A stretch of DNA of 64,000 bases. Source: Sporolactobacillus shoreae. GTDB lineage: Bacteria > Bacillota > Bacilli > Bacillales > Sporolactobacillaceae. The stretch lies in the NCBI RefSeq assembly GCF_004684935.1, contig NZ_SRJD01000017.1:1-64000 (forward strand), given 5' to 3'. The position numbers and the translations under genes were made by a program. Below, piece by piece: positions 54,164-62,002 of the stretch; position 1 is the stretch's first letter; each line of letters begins with the position of its first letter. Below the pieces are notes generated by a model. The model was not told where the DNA came from. It saw nothing but the letters and a program-made list of their open reading frames with translations, and searched no databases.

Positions 54164-54862
54164 ATGGATACAAAGTTTATTCTGAAACTGATGACTGACG
54201 GAAACATCAGCATTCCGTCACTATTGATCGAAAATTATCACGCTATCGGCCTTAACGAACAGGAGTGCATGCTCCTGATTGAGATTCATTCGTTTATTAT
54301 CAGGGGTGATCATTTCCCCACATTTGATAATCTTTCTAACCGCATGACACTCGATGAAACTGCCTGCGCGGATATGTTGCGCAGCCTTGTCCAGCATGGA
54401 TTCCTTTCGATTGTACAGAAAACGGACAATGATATATATTCTGAAAGCTACTCGCTTCAGCCGCTTTGGGAAAAATTGATTCGGTTTGCCTTCAGAAATG
54501 AAACGTCCGCCGCTCAAAGTGAAACTGAAGACGCATTGTATACTTTATTTGAGAATGAGTTCGGAAGGCCTCTGTCACCTATAGAGTGCGAAACGCTCGC
54601 GATGTGGACAGATGAGGATCATCATTCTCCGAGTCTGGTTAAAGCCGCTCTGCGGGAAGCTGTCGTCTCGGGAAAACTTAATTTCCGATATATTGACCGA
54701 ATCTTATTTGAATGGAAGAAAAGTGGAATTAAAACTCTTGATCAGGCAAAGGAACACGGAGATAAGATTCGTCACCGTCAGCCGTCAAAGCGAACCGCGC
54801 GAGCCGGTGACAGTGATCAGGCGCCGAAAAAACCTTCCTATGACTGGCTGGACCAGAACTGA
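54164..54862 (+). CDS. dnaD: DNA replication initiation protein DnaD
   Basis: 232 aa primosome component that remodels oriC DNA with DnaA and DnaB. N-terminal winged-helix part (EQECMLLIEIHSFIIRGDHF, TFDNLSNRMTLDE) and the C-terminal DnaD/DnaB2 domain (FENEFGRPLSPIECETLAMW, ALREAVVSGKLNFRYIDRIL) with a disordered basic tail. Six bases before nth, as in Bacillus. Confidence 0.94.
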   Translation: MDTKFILKLMTDGNISIPSLLIENYHAIGLNEQECMLLIEIHSFIIRGDHFPTFDNLSNRMTLDETACADMLRSLVQHGFLSIVQKTDNDIYSESYSLQPLWEKLIRFAFRNETSAAQSETEDALYTLFENEFGRPLSPIECETLAMWTDEDHHSPSLVKAALREAVVSGKLNFRYIDRILFEWKKSGIKTLDQAKEHGDKIRHRQPSKRTARAGDSDQAPKKPSYDWLDQN

Positions 54863-54868
54863 GGGGAG

Positions 54869-55543
54869 TTGTCTGAAATACTAAATCAGAAACAAATTGA
54901 TGATGTCATGGCTACCATTGCAGACATGTTCCCGAATGCGCACTGTGAACTGAACCATAGAAACCCTTTTGAACTGGCCATTGCCGTGATGCTTTCTGCC
55001 CAGTGCACGGACGCCCTTGTCAATCGGGTAACGCCAGCACTATTCGAAAAGTATCATGAACCCGAGGATTACTTGGCCGTATCTGAGGAAGAGCTTCAGA
55101 AGGACATTCGCTCCATCGGGCTCTATCGTAATAAAGCCAAACATATCAGGCAAATGTGCCAATGCCTGATCGACGATTATGGAGGCAGACTGCCGGAAAC
55201 TCGTGATGAGCTTGTCAAGCTTCCGGGAATTGGCAGAAAAACGGCAAATGTGATCGCTTCAGTGGCATTCGGGGAACCGGCGCTCGCCGTCGACACACAT
55301 GTCGAACGTGTCACAAAAAGGCTGGGCATTTGCCGCTGGAAGGACAGTGTCCTTGAAGTGGAAAAGACACTGACAAAACGTGTGCCCAGGAATAAGTGGT
55401 CCGAAACCCATCACCGTCTGATTTTTTTTGGACGCTACCACTGCAAAGCACAGAATCCGAATTGCCCGGAATGTCCGTTGCTTGATCTGTGCCGGGAAGG
55501 GAAGAAGAGAATGAAGGGTGAAGGTGTGCCTGTTGGAAAATAA
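54869..55543 (+). CDS. nth: Endonuclease III
   Basis: Base-excision glycosylase/AP lyase for oxidised pyrimidines. 224 aa, TTG start at 54869 behind GAGGGGAG. Helix-hairpin-helix LPGIGRKTANVIA with catalytic Lys124, Asp142 in VDTHVERV, and the 4Fe-4S cluster cysteines 192, 199, 202 and 208. The 3' end overlaps the next gene. Confidence 0.96.
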   Translation: MSEILNQKQIDDVMATIADMFPNAHCELNHRNPFELAIAVMLSAQCTDALVNRVTPALFEKYHEPEDYLAVSEEELQKDIRSIGLYRNKAKHIRQMCQCLIDDYGGRLPETRDELVKLPGIGRKTANVIASVAFGEPALAVDTHVERVTKRLGICRWKDSVLEVEKTLTKRVPRNKWSETHHRLIFFGRYHCKAQNPNCPECPLLDLCREGKKRMKGEGVPVGK

Positions 55544-56051
55544 TGTAGCATGTATCCAGGTTCCCGAATCCTTCTGTTTTCCTCCCTTTTATGGGGAAGA
55601 GGCTTCTCTCATAAAACAGGGTCCTTCTTCGGAGGTAACCCAGTATCCTTTCTATTACGACATTATGTACCACATTGATCCATCGTCGTGTGCACCATGG
55701 CCATGGGAAACTGAAACGGATTACCTGAGAGCCTCATGGGAGAAAAGACGACCGGCCATTCGCGATACTTTCCACAGGCGTTCAGCAAATGAAGCGCGAA
55801 CACCAATGATCCTGTCACTGGCTGAATTCATTGATCAGATGTTCTGGGTATCCGGCCAGCCGGTGCGTTCGCTTTCTCCGGATCAATTGATCACAGGCCT
55901 TCAGTCCTTCGCATACGCTCCGCTGAACCTCAAGGAGCGGCTCGGTTACATTATAGATCAACCTGACCGTTATCTTTCGTTTATTCAATTAAATGAACTT
56001 CAGGATGAACTCAAGAAGAAACTCTCAGTTTACCGTAAACAGAGGCAATAA
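55518..56051 (+). CDS. ypoC: YpoC-family protein
   Basis: Up to 177 aa; start GTG 55518 or TTG 55533, the latter six bases behind GAAGGTG. The sequence has the YpoC pattern PWPWETETDYLRASWEKRRP and AIRDTFHRRSANEARTPMIL followed by helices. Soluble, function unknown. Conserved place after dnaD-nth and before ponA on the other strand. Confidence 0.85.
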   Translation: MKVCLLENNVACIQVPESFCFPPFYGEEASLIKQGPSSEVTQYPFYYDIMYHIDPSSCAPWPWETETDYLRASWEKRRPAIRDTFHRRSANEARTPMILSLAEFIDQMFWVSGQPVRSLSPDQLITGLQSFAYAPLNLKERLGYIIDQPDRYLSFIQLNELQDELKKKLSVYRKQRQ

Positions 56052-56091
56052 AAAATACCGGTTCTGCAAATATTGCAGAACCGGTATTTTT
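56051..56091. terminator. Strong bidirectional terminator between ypoC and ponA
   Basis: Perfect 18-bp stem AAAAATACCGGTTCTGCA with TGCAGAACCGGTATTTTT around a 5-base loop. Serves both convergent units. Confidence 0.92.
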
Positions 56092-56126
56092 TATTGTATT
56101 GAAGTGCTCTCTATCCGTTACGGTTT

Positions 56127-58472
56127 TTACGGTGCCGCAGCCGGAGGTGCCGAAGTAATCGGAGCCGAACCACTTGCTGGTGGTAATCCAGACGATGATG
56201 ACGTACTAGGACTGCTGCTACCGACGGAAGCAGGCGCCGAGCTACTTGATGAACTGGAGCTACTGCTGGAAACAGGTGCCGAGCTACTTGATGAACTGGA
56301 GCTACTGCTGGAAGCGGGCGTCGAGCTGCTGGATGAACTGGAACTGCTCGTCGCTGAAAAATGATTGCTGACTGTTGAATTTCTCACACCCAGTTCACCG
56401 CCGCTCAGACTGACCACTGAATCCGGTCTGATAAAATCAGGAGCACCAGGCATAAAACCGCTCATTATGTCTCTAAAGATTAATGAAGCATAGCCCTGCT
56501 CATTCGGAGCAAGATAGGAACCATACAATTTACTGTTTTTCAAGCTTAAACCGACATTGGTATAACCTGTCCAGACCGAAGTTGTCAGTCGGCTGGTATA
56601 ACCGACAAACCAGGAATCCGTCGCACCATAGTTGACACCGGATTGCGAAATATGATATTGCTGTGCATATTTGGAATCGATGTTCTGAGTTCCTGTTTTT
56701 CCGGCAAGTGCCACGCCAGGTATATCGGCGTGTATACCTGTTCCTTTTGTCATAACATCTTCCAGCATATTTGTGATCATATAAGCCGTATAATCATGCA
56801 TCGCAATATGACGGGTATGATCGAAATTGATGACTTCACCGTCCGGCTTAACAATCTTTCTGATCGCATAAGGCTGATTATAAACACCATTGTTGCCGAA
56901 GGCGGCATAAGCTCCGGCCATCTGAAGCGGTGATGAACCGAAAGACCCGATCGCATATGTTTCATTAAAAGCATTGGGTCCGGTCGTCGGCCAATGGAAA
57001 CCAAGCTGTCCGGCAAAAGAAAGGACATCATTTGTAGAGCCTGTCTGCTGATTGATCGTCTGAAGGGTTTTGACAGCCGGAACGTTACGGGAAAGATAAA
57101 GAGCTTTCCGCATCGTCATTTTCCCCAGGAACCTTCCATCCCAGTCATTGACTGTCGGTCCGTTGGTATAAGTTGTTCCCTTCTTGTCGTCGACCGTATA
57201 ATCCGTCGGCCACTTTAAATATTCAATGGCCGGCCCGTAATCAACAATCGGCTTTGCCGTTGATCCAATGCTTCGCGAGGAGCGGTCTGCCCAGTTAAAA
57301 TCACTGTAATAATAATCCCTGCCGCCGCCCAACGCACGGATGGCACCTGTCTGAGTGTCAATGACTGAGACACCCGCCTGAAAGTTCTTCTGGACTGTCG
57401 GAAAATTTTTCTTGTTGTTCAGGATATTCTGCGTCTTTTGCTGGATCGCCGGATCAAGTGTTGTATAAATTTTCAACCCGCCCGAGCTAAAATCCTTGTC
57501 CGTAATGCCAAGACTCTTATCAGCCAGGATGGTTCTTCGAACATAGTCCACGAACGCACCGTATTTCCGGTTGCTCACCGGAAGGTTTTTGTGACCCTTA
57601 GTCATCTCTTTCATACTTACGGCTTTAGCCTGAGCCGCCTGTGCAGGCGTAATTGCTTTATTCTGTACCATCAGGTCGAGAACGAGGTCGCGCCTCGCTT
57701 TCGCCTCCGTGGGGTGCAGAATAGGATCATAGTAACCTGGGTTGCGCGTCATCGCTGCCAGCATCGCTGCCTGGGGAAGGGTGACGTTCTTGATGTTCGT
57801 TCCAAAGTATTTTTCTGAGGCAGCTGCCACACCATAGACCGGTCCCCCGCCAAGATAGATCTGGTTCAGATACATCTCAAGAATCTGTTTTTTTGTATAT
57901 TTTTTTTCAAGCTGAATGGCCAGATACATTTCCTGGATTTTTCGGGTAAACGTTTTATTCTGTGTCAGCATCGCATTGCGGACAACCTGCTGCGTGATTG
58001 TACTGGCACCTTCCGATTTGTAACCTCTCGTGAATTGTGCCACTCCGGCGCCTAGAATACGATACGGGTCAATCCCGAAGTGCTGGTAAAAACGGACGTC
58101 TTCAGTTGATATGTAGGCATCCTGAACAACCATTGGAATGTCATTAATACTTGTGTAAGACCTGTGCTGCCCCGGATCAACAGAAGTTGCCAGATGATTA
58201 TTTTCATCATAGATAACAGACGAAACCGGATTGCGGAGCGCATTCTCGTTCAGAGGAGGAGCATTCCTGATAATTGCGAATACTGTTACGGCTCCTGCAA
58301 GAATAAAAAATAGAACCAACAAAAAGAAGATGATCAGAATGCGTTTAAACCATCCGCGCTTTTTCTTTCCGCCTCCGGAAGATTTCTTCTTTGTATGAGC
58401 GCCGCCCTTAACCCCCTGGTTCTCGAGTTCGGTCGCCCGGCGTCTTTCCATTCTGGAGTGATATTCGACCAT
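56127..58472 (-). CDS. ponA: Class A penicillin-binding protein 1 (transglycosylase/transpeptidase)
   Basis: 781 aa bifunctional cell-wall synthase. Basic cytoplasmic start with KKKSSGGGKKKRGWFKR, one membrane segment (about residues 45-68), GT51 domain with AYISTEDVRFYQHFGIDPYR and EGASTITQQVVRNA, then the transpeptidase with SIGSTAKP (nucleophile Ser), SRN near YLSRNVPA and the KTGT box in ALAGKTGTQNID. After about residue 690 comes a low-complexity tail, nearly all Ser with Ala/Pro, made by three 42-base repeats. RecU gene lies upstream in the same direction, the usual Bacillus pair. Confidence 0.95.
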   Translation of the reverse strand: MVEYHSRMERRRATELENQGVKGGAHTKKKSSGGGKKKRGWFKRILIIFFLLVLFFILAGAVTVFAIIRNAPPLNENALRNPVSSVIYDENNHLATSVDPGQHRSYTSINDIPMVVQDAYISTEDVRFYQHFGIDPYRILGAGVAQFTRGYKSEGASTITQQVVRNAMLTQNKTFTRKIQEMYLAIQLEKKYTKKQILEMYLNQIYLGGGPVYGVAAASEKYFGTNIKNVTLPQAAMLAAMTRNPGYYDPILHPTEAKARRDLVLDLMVQNKAITPAQAAQAKAVSMKEMTKGHKNLPVSNRKYGAFVDYVRRTILADKSLGITDKDFSSGGLKIYTTLDPAIQQKTQNILNNKKNFPTVQKNFQAGVSVIDTQTGAIRALGGGRDYYYSDFNWADRSSRSIGSTAKPIVDYGPAIEYLKWPTDYTVDDKKGTTYTNGPTVNDWDGRFLGKMTMRKALYLSRNVPAVKTLQTINQQTGSTNDVLSFAGQLGFHWPTTGPNAFNETYAIGSFGSSPLQMAGAYAAFGNNGVYNQPYAIRKIVKPDGEVINFDHTRHIAMHDYTAYMITNMLEDVMTKGTGIHADIPGVALAGKTGTQNIDSKYAQQYHISQSGVNYGATDSWFVGYTSRLTTSVWTGYTNVGLSLKNSKLYGSYLAPNEQGYASLIFRDIMSGFMPGAPDFIRPDSVVSLSGGELGVRNSTVSNHFSATSSSSSSSSSTPASSSSSSSSSSSAPVSSSSSSSSSSSAPASVGSSSPSTSSSSGLPPASGSAPITSAPPAAAP
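56231..56356. repeat. Three 42-bp tandem repeats in ponA
   Basis: Units 56231-56272, 56273-56314 and 56315-56356. The first two differ at about two positions, the third is more diverged. On the ponA strand each codes for about eleven serines plus three residues such as Ala-Pro-Val, so a copy-number change keeps the frame. Confidence 0.88.
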
Positions 58473-58565
58473 GCTAAAATCCTACCTTTCTGAAAAACCA
58501 GTCCATGGATTGCATCGGTAGATACAACGTAAATTATTCGTAACCTTCCATGAAATATGACTAGC

Positions 58566-59171
58566 TTAAAAGTATACATCATTTACAACGCAAAGATAAT
58601 CGATGCGTGGTAAGTATTTCTGTGGAATCAGGTGGCCTTTATCCTGAAACAACTGCTTCGGAATTGACTTTCTCCCGCCGCTTTCAAGTGACCTCGACCA
58701 GCATTCGGACAGATAGACGGCATCCAGCAAAAAAACTTCATCGGATTTCGTAAATTTAACGATAATAAATCCAATTCCTCCGTGCCGCCGGATCCGATCC
58801 ATATGTTCCACCTGATGACGGTGGAAATTTTTCAGAGGAATATAATTCTCATGCGTCGTTTCCTTTGCCTCGAAGTCAATATATTTACCTCTGTAGACTC
58901 CATTATAATCCGTCGTCGACGCTTTTCTGAAATAAGCTTCGGTAATTTTGGCAGCACTGCGTTTCGGGTAATCCACATGGACGATTTGGACAGGTGTAGG
59001 TTTCTTATAAATGACCGCCTGATCCGTCTGAATATAATAGGAATTCGTCACATTGAGATCTTCTTCGAGTGTCATCCCCCGATGGCCGTAATCGACCGCC
59101 GACTGCAGCATGCTTTCCTTCCGGATACCTGTATCTCTATATGGCTGTCCATTAGGGTAAAAGAGTGTCAC
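58566..59171 (-). CDS. recU: Holliday junction resolvase RecU
   Basis: 201 aa. Cuts four-way DNA junctions in recombination and repair and modulates RecA. GTG start at 59171 behind AAAGGAG. Catalytic core: STTDYNGVYRGKYIDFEAKE with the metal-binding Asp and the E-x-K, and FHRHQVEHMDRIRRHGGIGF. Upstream of ponA in one unit. Confidence 0.95.
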   Translation of the reverse strand: MTLFYPNGQPYRDTGIRKESMLQSAVDYGHRGMTLEEDLNVTNSYYIQTDQAVIYKKPTPVQIVHVDYPKRSAAKITEAYFRKASTTDYNGVYRGKYIDFEAKETTHENYIPLKNFHRHQVEHMDRIRRHGGIGFIIVKFTKSDEVFLLDAVYLSECWSRSLESGGRKSIPKQLFQDKGHLIPQKYLPRIDYLCVVNDVYF

Positions 59172-59421
59172 GTTTCCCGTACTCCTTTCATAGGAAAAGC
59201 CATTGCTATTCTCCAGTATACCAAAATCACCGGTTTACAGGTAATATATAAATTCATCGGTTACGGATGCGGCTGGAAGAGGCATTATAGGCTAAGCGAT
59301 ACACAAATTGTCCCCTCACGACTAGTTTTGTCCCCCAGGCACTGTTTTTGTCAGACATGAAGGGGATCTTGAACTGGAAGGAGAAGAATTATTTAAACCA
59401 CTAAAGAGGAAGGGACAGACA

Positions 59422-59712
59422 ATGCAAACTCCGGATTATGGCGGCCTTTCGATCAGAGAAGTGAACGATAAAATGGATCTCATGTTCCTCGAAATTGACC
59501 AACTCGAGAATAAAGTGACACGTAGAGTAGAAGACCAAATTGATTTTCACTGCTCCGAGTGCCGGATTCCGATGCTGGCTTCAGCAAAACAACTGATGAT
59601 CGTCGAGCAGGCGATATGGAGGCTGAAAAAACCAAAAGCCGGAAACCAAAACGCCGAATGGAAAGCCGGCAGGATATCTGCATGGAAAAAGAAGGCGGTT
59701 TTCCCAGTCTGA
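59422..59712 (+). CDS. Hypothetical protein between recU and yppE
   Basis: 96 aa, ATG behind GAAGGGACAG. First half is acidic and helical (IREVNDKMDLMFLEIDQLEN), followed by a Cys-X2-Cys (HCSECRIP) and a basic C-terminus. No family recognised with confidence. Its position, divergent from recU and ahead of yppE, equals that of yppC/yppD in B. subtilis, but the sequence does not let me equate them. Confidence 0.55.
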   Translation: MQTPDYGGLSIREVNDKMDLMFLEIDQLENKVTRRVEDQIDFHCSECRIPMLASAKQLMIVEQAIWRLKKPKAGNQNAEWKAGRISAWKKKAVFPV

Positions 59713-59805
59713 GATCTACTTCAACGCCCATAAAATTAGCTGTGATCACTATTCCATGCTACACTTAACACGCAATCCATATTTTGGTGCCTGAGGTGAA
59801 CAGCA

Positions 59806-60216
59806 ATGGAAAATCAGATGGCCAGGCTCGAACACCTGACCCACGAACTTAAAGACGGGAACATGAAGGCCTATGACCAATACATGAATCATACACGATC
59901 AGAAGGCTATCAGGTAGATTTTCAAAATAAAGTCAAGCCTTTTGCGGACCGCTATCAGGTGCTGATTGATGAATGGAAGCCGCTTGTAACAGACTGGGTA
60001 ATGAGCCAAAAGCCGAACTACGTATATCCGATTCAGATTAAAGATACCTGTGAGAATCTTTCAATTGTTATTGTGACCGCCTTTCAGAAGGATACGCGGA
60101 GACGCCGGTTTATCGAAACCATTAAAGCGATCGATTATGTCCTGGATAATGTGCTTGAACAGTTGAAAGAGAACATCGCCAGCAATAAATCAGCCGGCTG
60201 TCATCCTGATAAATGA
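59806..60216 (+). CDS. yppE: YppE-family protein (DUF1798)
   Basis: 136 aa, all-helical, full length for DUF1798. Conserved pieces: VKPFADRYQVLIDEWKPLV, QKPNYVYPIQIKDTCENLS and FQKDTRRRRFIETIKAIDYV. Function unknown; a four-helix bundle structure is known for B. subtilis YppE. ATG behind CTGAGGTGA. Confidence 0.88.
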   Translation: MENQMARLEHLTHELKDGNMKAYDQYMNHTRSEGYQVDFQNKVKPFADRYQVLIDEWKPLVTDWVMSQKPNYVYPIQIKDTCENLSIVIVTAFQKDTRRRRFIETIKAIDYVLDNVLEQLKENIASNKSAGCHPDK

Positions 60217-60396
60217 GAAGAGGACGTAAATAAAATAGGGGATTCCCAAAAACAAGATCATCCGGTACATGATGACTGTCAGCATTTCAAAGCAGGCCTC
60301 AGGTGAGAGATGTTCCATTTTACCCGCAAAGTTTCTGAACCGTTCAGATAGAGTGGCGCGTTTCTTTTTCAAATTCAGGGCAATGTATTTTTCCAT
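60190..60396 (-). CDS. Small single-span membrane protein, unknown
   Basis: 68 aa with a strong site CAGGAGG before its ATG. Basic N-terminus (LNLKKKRATLSERFRNFAG) and one or two hydrophobic segments near residues 40-64 (MILFLGIPYFIYVLFSFI). Its 3' end overlaps that of yppE by 27 bases. No family recognised; the ribosome binding site is the main reason to call it. Confidence 0.6.
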   Translation of the reverse strand: MEKYIALNLKKKRATLSERFRNFAGKMEHLSPEACFEMLTVIMYRMILFLGIPYFIYVLFSFIRMTAG

Positions 60397-60431
60397 GTTT
60401 TTTTCCTCCTGTCACTTATCTATCAAATGAT

Positions 60432-60477
60432 ATGGCCTGTCTCTCTTTTTTATTCCAAAAAAAGAGAGACAGGCCAT
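60432..60477. terminator. Long perfect hairpin
   Basis: Nineteen-bp stem ATGGCCTGTCTCTCTTTTT with its complement around an 8-base loop. It lies between the small membrane protein gene and the secreted-protein gene, both on the minus strand; the T run is better on the plus strand. Confidence 0.65.
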
Positions 60478-60494
60478 TTTGCCCGAATCAGGAT

Positions 60495-61052
60495 TCAGCG
60501 GGAGATCAGTGCCGCGATTTCAGCCTCCGTTTTTCCGCCAAATTCGGTGAATCCTTCTTCAAGTGCTATTGTTTTCCCATCTATAAGAGGATAAACGGCG
60601 CTGAACCCGCCATTGAGCGTATAATAGGGTTTCTCGGAAAATGCTTTAAGAAACAGCAAGAAATCCCCGTCCGCAAGAGGACCGGTATAGAGACTGTTTA
60701 ATGGGTCACCAGGTTTGGGGAGCGGGTCGACACCGGTAGTCAGAAGATAGAGTGGAGGAGAGGAGCTGCCCTTCAAGACACGTCGCACAGAGAGCCTTTG
60801 CCTGGCATTGACAAGCCTCTGACGAGCAGAAATCCTTTTCATCGTCGGCCATTTTTCACTGTAAGTCCCAATATGGGCAACAACGATCATATCTGAAGTG
60901 CGTACCAATTCCACGCGATCCGCAATGCGATGCGCTTCGACCACCTGGCGGGGTGAGGGAAGCTGGGCGCCTGCCGGTACAGACTTTAAATATACAGAAA
61001 AAAAGGCAATAATAATCAATAATGCGACCCGCGCAGTTGTCGAATGTGGCAT
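60495..61052 (-). CDS. Secreted protein of unknown function
   Basis: 185 aa, ATG behind AAAAGGAGT. An N-terminal signal peptide (RVALLIIIAFFSVYLKSVPAGA) with a likely cleavage near residue 29. The mature part reads SDMIVVAHIGTYSEKWPTMK, LSVRRVLKGSSSPPLYLLTT, ADGDFLLFLKAF, a beta-rich pattern also seen in exported Bacillus proteins with no assigned role. Single gene, upstream-adjacent to the thiamine riboswitch on the other strand. Confidence 0.7.
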   Translation of the reverse strand: MPHSTTARVALLIIIAFFSVYLKSVPAGAQLPSPRQVVEAHRIADRVELVRTSDMIVVAHIGTYSEKWPTMKRISARQRLVNARQRLSVRRVLKGSSSPPLYLLTTGVDPLPKPGDPLNSLYTGPLADGDFLLFLKAFSEKPYYTLNGGFSAVYPLIDGKTIALEEGFTEFGGKTEAEIAALISR

Positions 61053-61135
61053 CTCATGACTCCTTTTTAGATTGATTTTGCTGTTAGGATGATCCTTCCT
61101 TGAAAAATTATCCGTTTGATTTAAAGGTCTCTTCC

Positions 61136-61164
61136 TTGAACAATAACCGCAGATGTAGTAAATT
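61136..61164 (+). promoter_or_regulatory. Promoter of the riboswitch-ykoEDC unit
   Basis: TTGAAC (61136-61141), 17-base spacer, TAAATT (61159-61164), starting transcription shortly before the riboswitch. Confidence 0.55.
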
Positions 61165-61191
61165 AAAAATGTAAAAAGAATAGTTGTAAGT

Positions 61192-61273
61192 CCACTAGGG
61201 GTGCTTTTGGCTGAGAGGAGCTACGGCTCTGACCCTTAGACCTGATCTGGATAATACCAGCGTAGGAAAGTGG
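61192..61273 (+). promoter_or_regulatory. TPP riboswitch (THI element)
   Basis: All conserved THI-box parts are present: P1 arms CCACT and AGTGG, GGGGTGC, GGCTGAGA, GACCCTTAGACCTGATCTGG and ATACCAGCGTAGGAAAGTGG. Binds thiamine diphosphate and lowers expression of the downstream ykoEDC transport genes. Confidence 0.96.
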
Positions 61274-61300
61274 TTTTCGAGTTGTCAGACAGTCAAGTCA

Positions 61301-61337
61301 ACCGCTTTCTTGTTCCATACAGGAAAGCGGTTTATTT
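61301..61337 (+). terminator. Riboswitch-controlled terminator
   Basis: ACCGCTTTC (61301-61309) pairs with GAAAGCGGT (61323-61331), followed by TTATTT. The alternative antiterminator pairs GAAAGTGGTT (61266-61275), which includes the 3' arm of the riboswitch P1 helix, with AACCGCTTTC (61300-61309). With TPP bound P1 is closed, the terminator forms and transcription stops. Confidence 0.85.
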
Positions 61338-61408
61338 GTGCCATTTTTTCTTATGCTCATGCCTCCGCATGCGGCCCAGTGGACACAAACAAATTGGGGG
61401 AGAATCAC

Positions 61409-62002
61409 TTGGAAACAAAGAAAAACTATGTTTTAAATCTTACTGATATTCTGGTCACCATTGTCGTATCATTGGTTTTCGGCCTGATTTTCAGACTGAT
61501 GGGACCTGTTTATGATCTGCTTCAGTCGTTCGGCATTCAGCTGGACGCACTGATTTACGGGATCTGGTTTATTGCCGGACCATTCACAGCGCTACTGATC
61601 CGGAAGCCTGGTGTCGCTTTTCTGGCAGAAACAGCTGCCGCTCTGGCGGAAGTTCTGTTTGGCGGATCCGGTGGTATTGTCAATCTGTACTACGGACTGA
61701 TTCAGGGTGCTTTTTCTGAATTGATTTTTGCGGTATTCCTTTACAAACGATTTAACATAGGGACAGCGATGCTGTCGGGATTGACAGCTTCAGCCGGATC
61801 GCTGATCCTTGATTTCCCATTAAACGCCTTTTATCAAATGCCAGGTTGGGTTATCACGCTGAATATCATTTTTCGGTTTATCGGCGCCCTGATCCTTTCA
61901 GGAGTACTTCCATTTCTTCTGGTCAAAGCACTGGAGAAAACAGGAGTCACGCAGCTGGTCCGTCCGGTGACAAAGGAAGACTACGATGTCCTCAACAAAT
62001 GA
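61409..62002 (+). CDS. ykoE: ECF transporter S component YkoE (thiamine/HMP)
   Basis: Membrane substrate-binding subunit for thiamine or its hydroxymethylpyrimidine precursor. 197 aa from TTG 61409 behind TTGGGGGA; the frame is open to 61310 but that part overlaps the terminator. Five to six membrane segments, with GPVYDLLQSFGIQLDALIYG, LLIRKPGVAFLAETAAALAE and LFGGSGGIVNLYYGLIQGAF as in YkoE. First gene of ykoE-ykoD-ykoC under a TPP riboswitch; overlaps ykoD by 17 bases. Confidence 0.93.
   Translation: METKKNYVLNLTDILVTIVVSLVFGLIFRLMGPVYDLLQSFGIQLDALIYGIWFIAGPFTALLIRKPGVAFLAETAAALAEVLFGGSGGIVNLYYGLIQGAFSELIFAVFLYKRFNIGTAMLSGLTASAGSLILDFPLNAFYQMPGWVITLNIIFRFIGALILSGVLPFLLVKALEKTGVTQLVRPVTKEDYDVLNK

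Noticed and set aside
55993-56364. Plus-strand ORF rich in Leu/Glu repeats
   Set aside because: It is the antisense reading of the ponA serine repeats and of the terminator before it; there is no ribosome binding site or family.
59559-59768. 69-codon ORF overlapping the hypothetical gene at 59422
   Set aside because: Different frame of the same DNA, no ribosome binding site; a frameshift joining the two frames was considered but is not supported by any recognisable protein.
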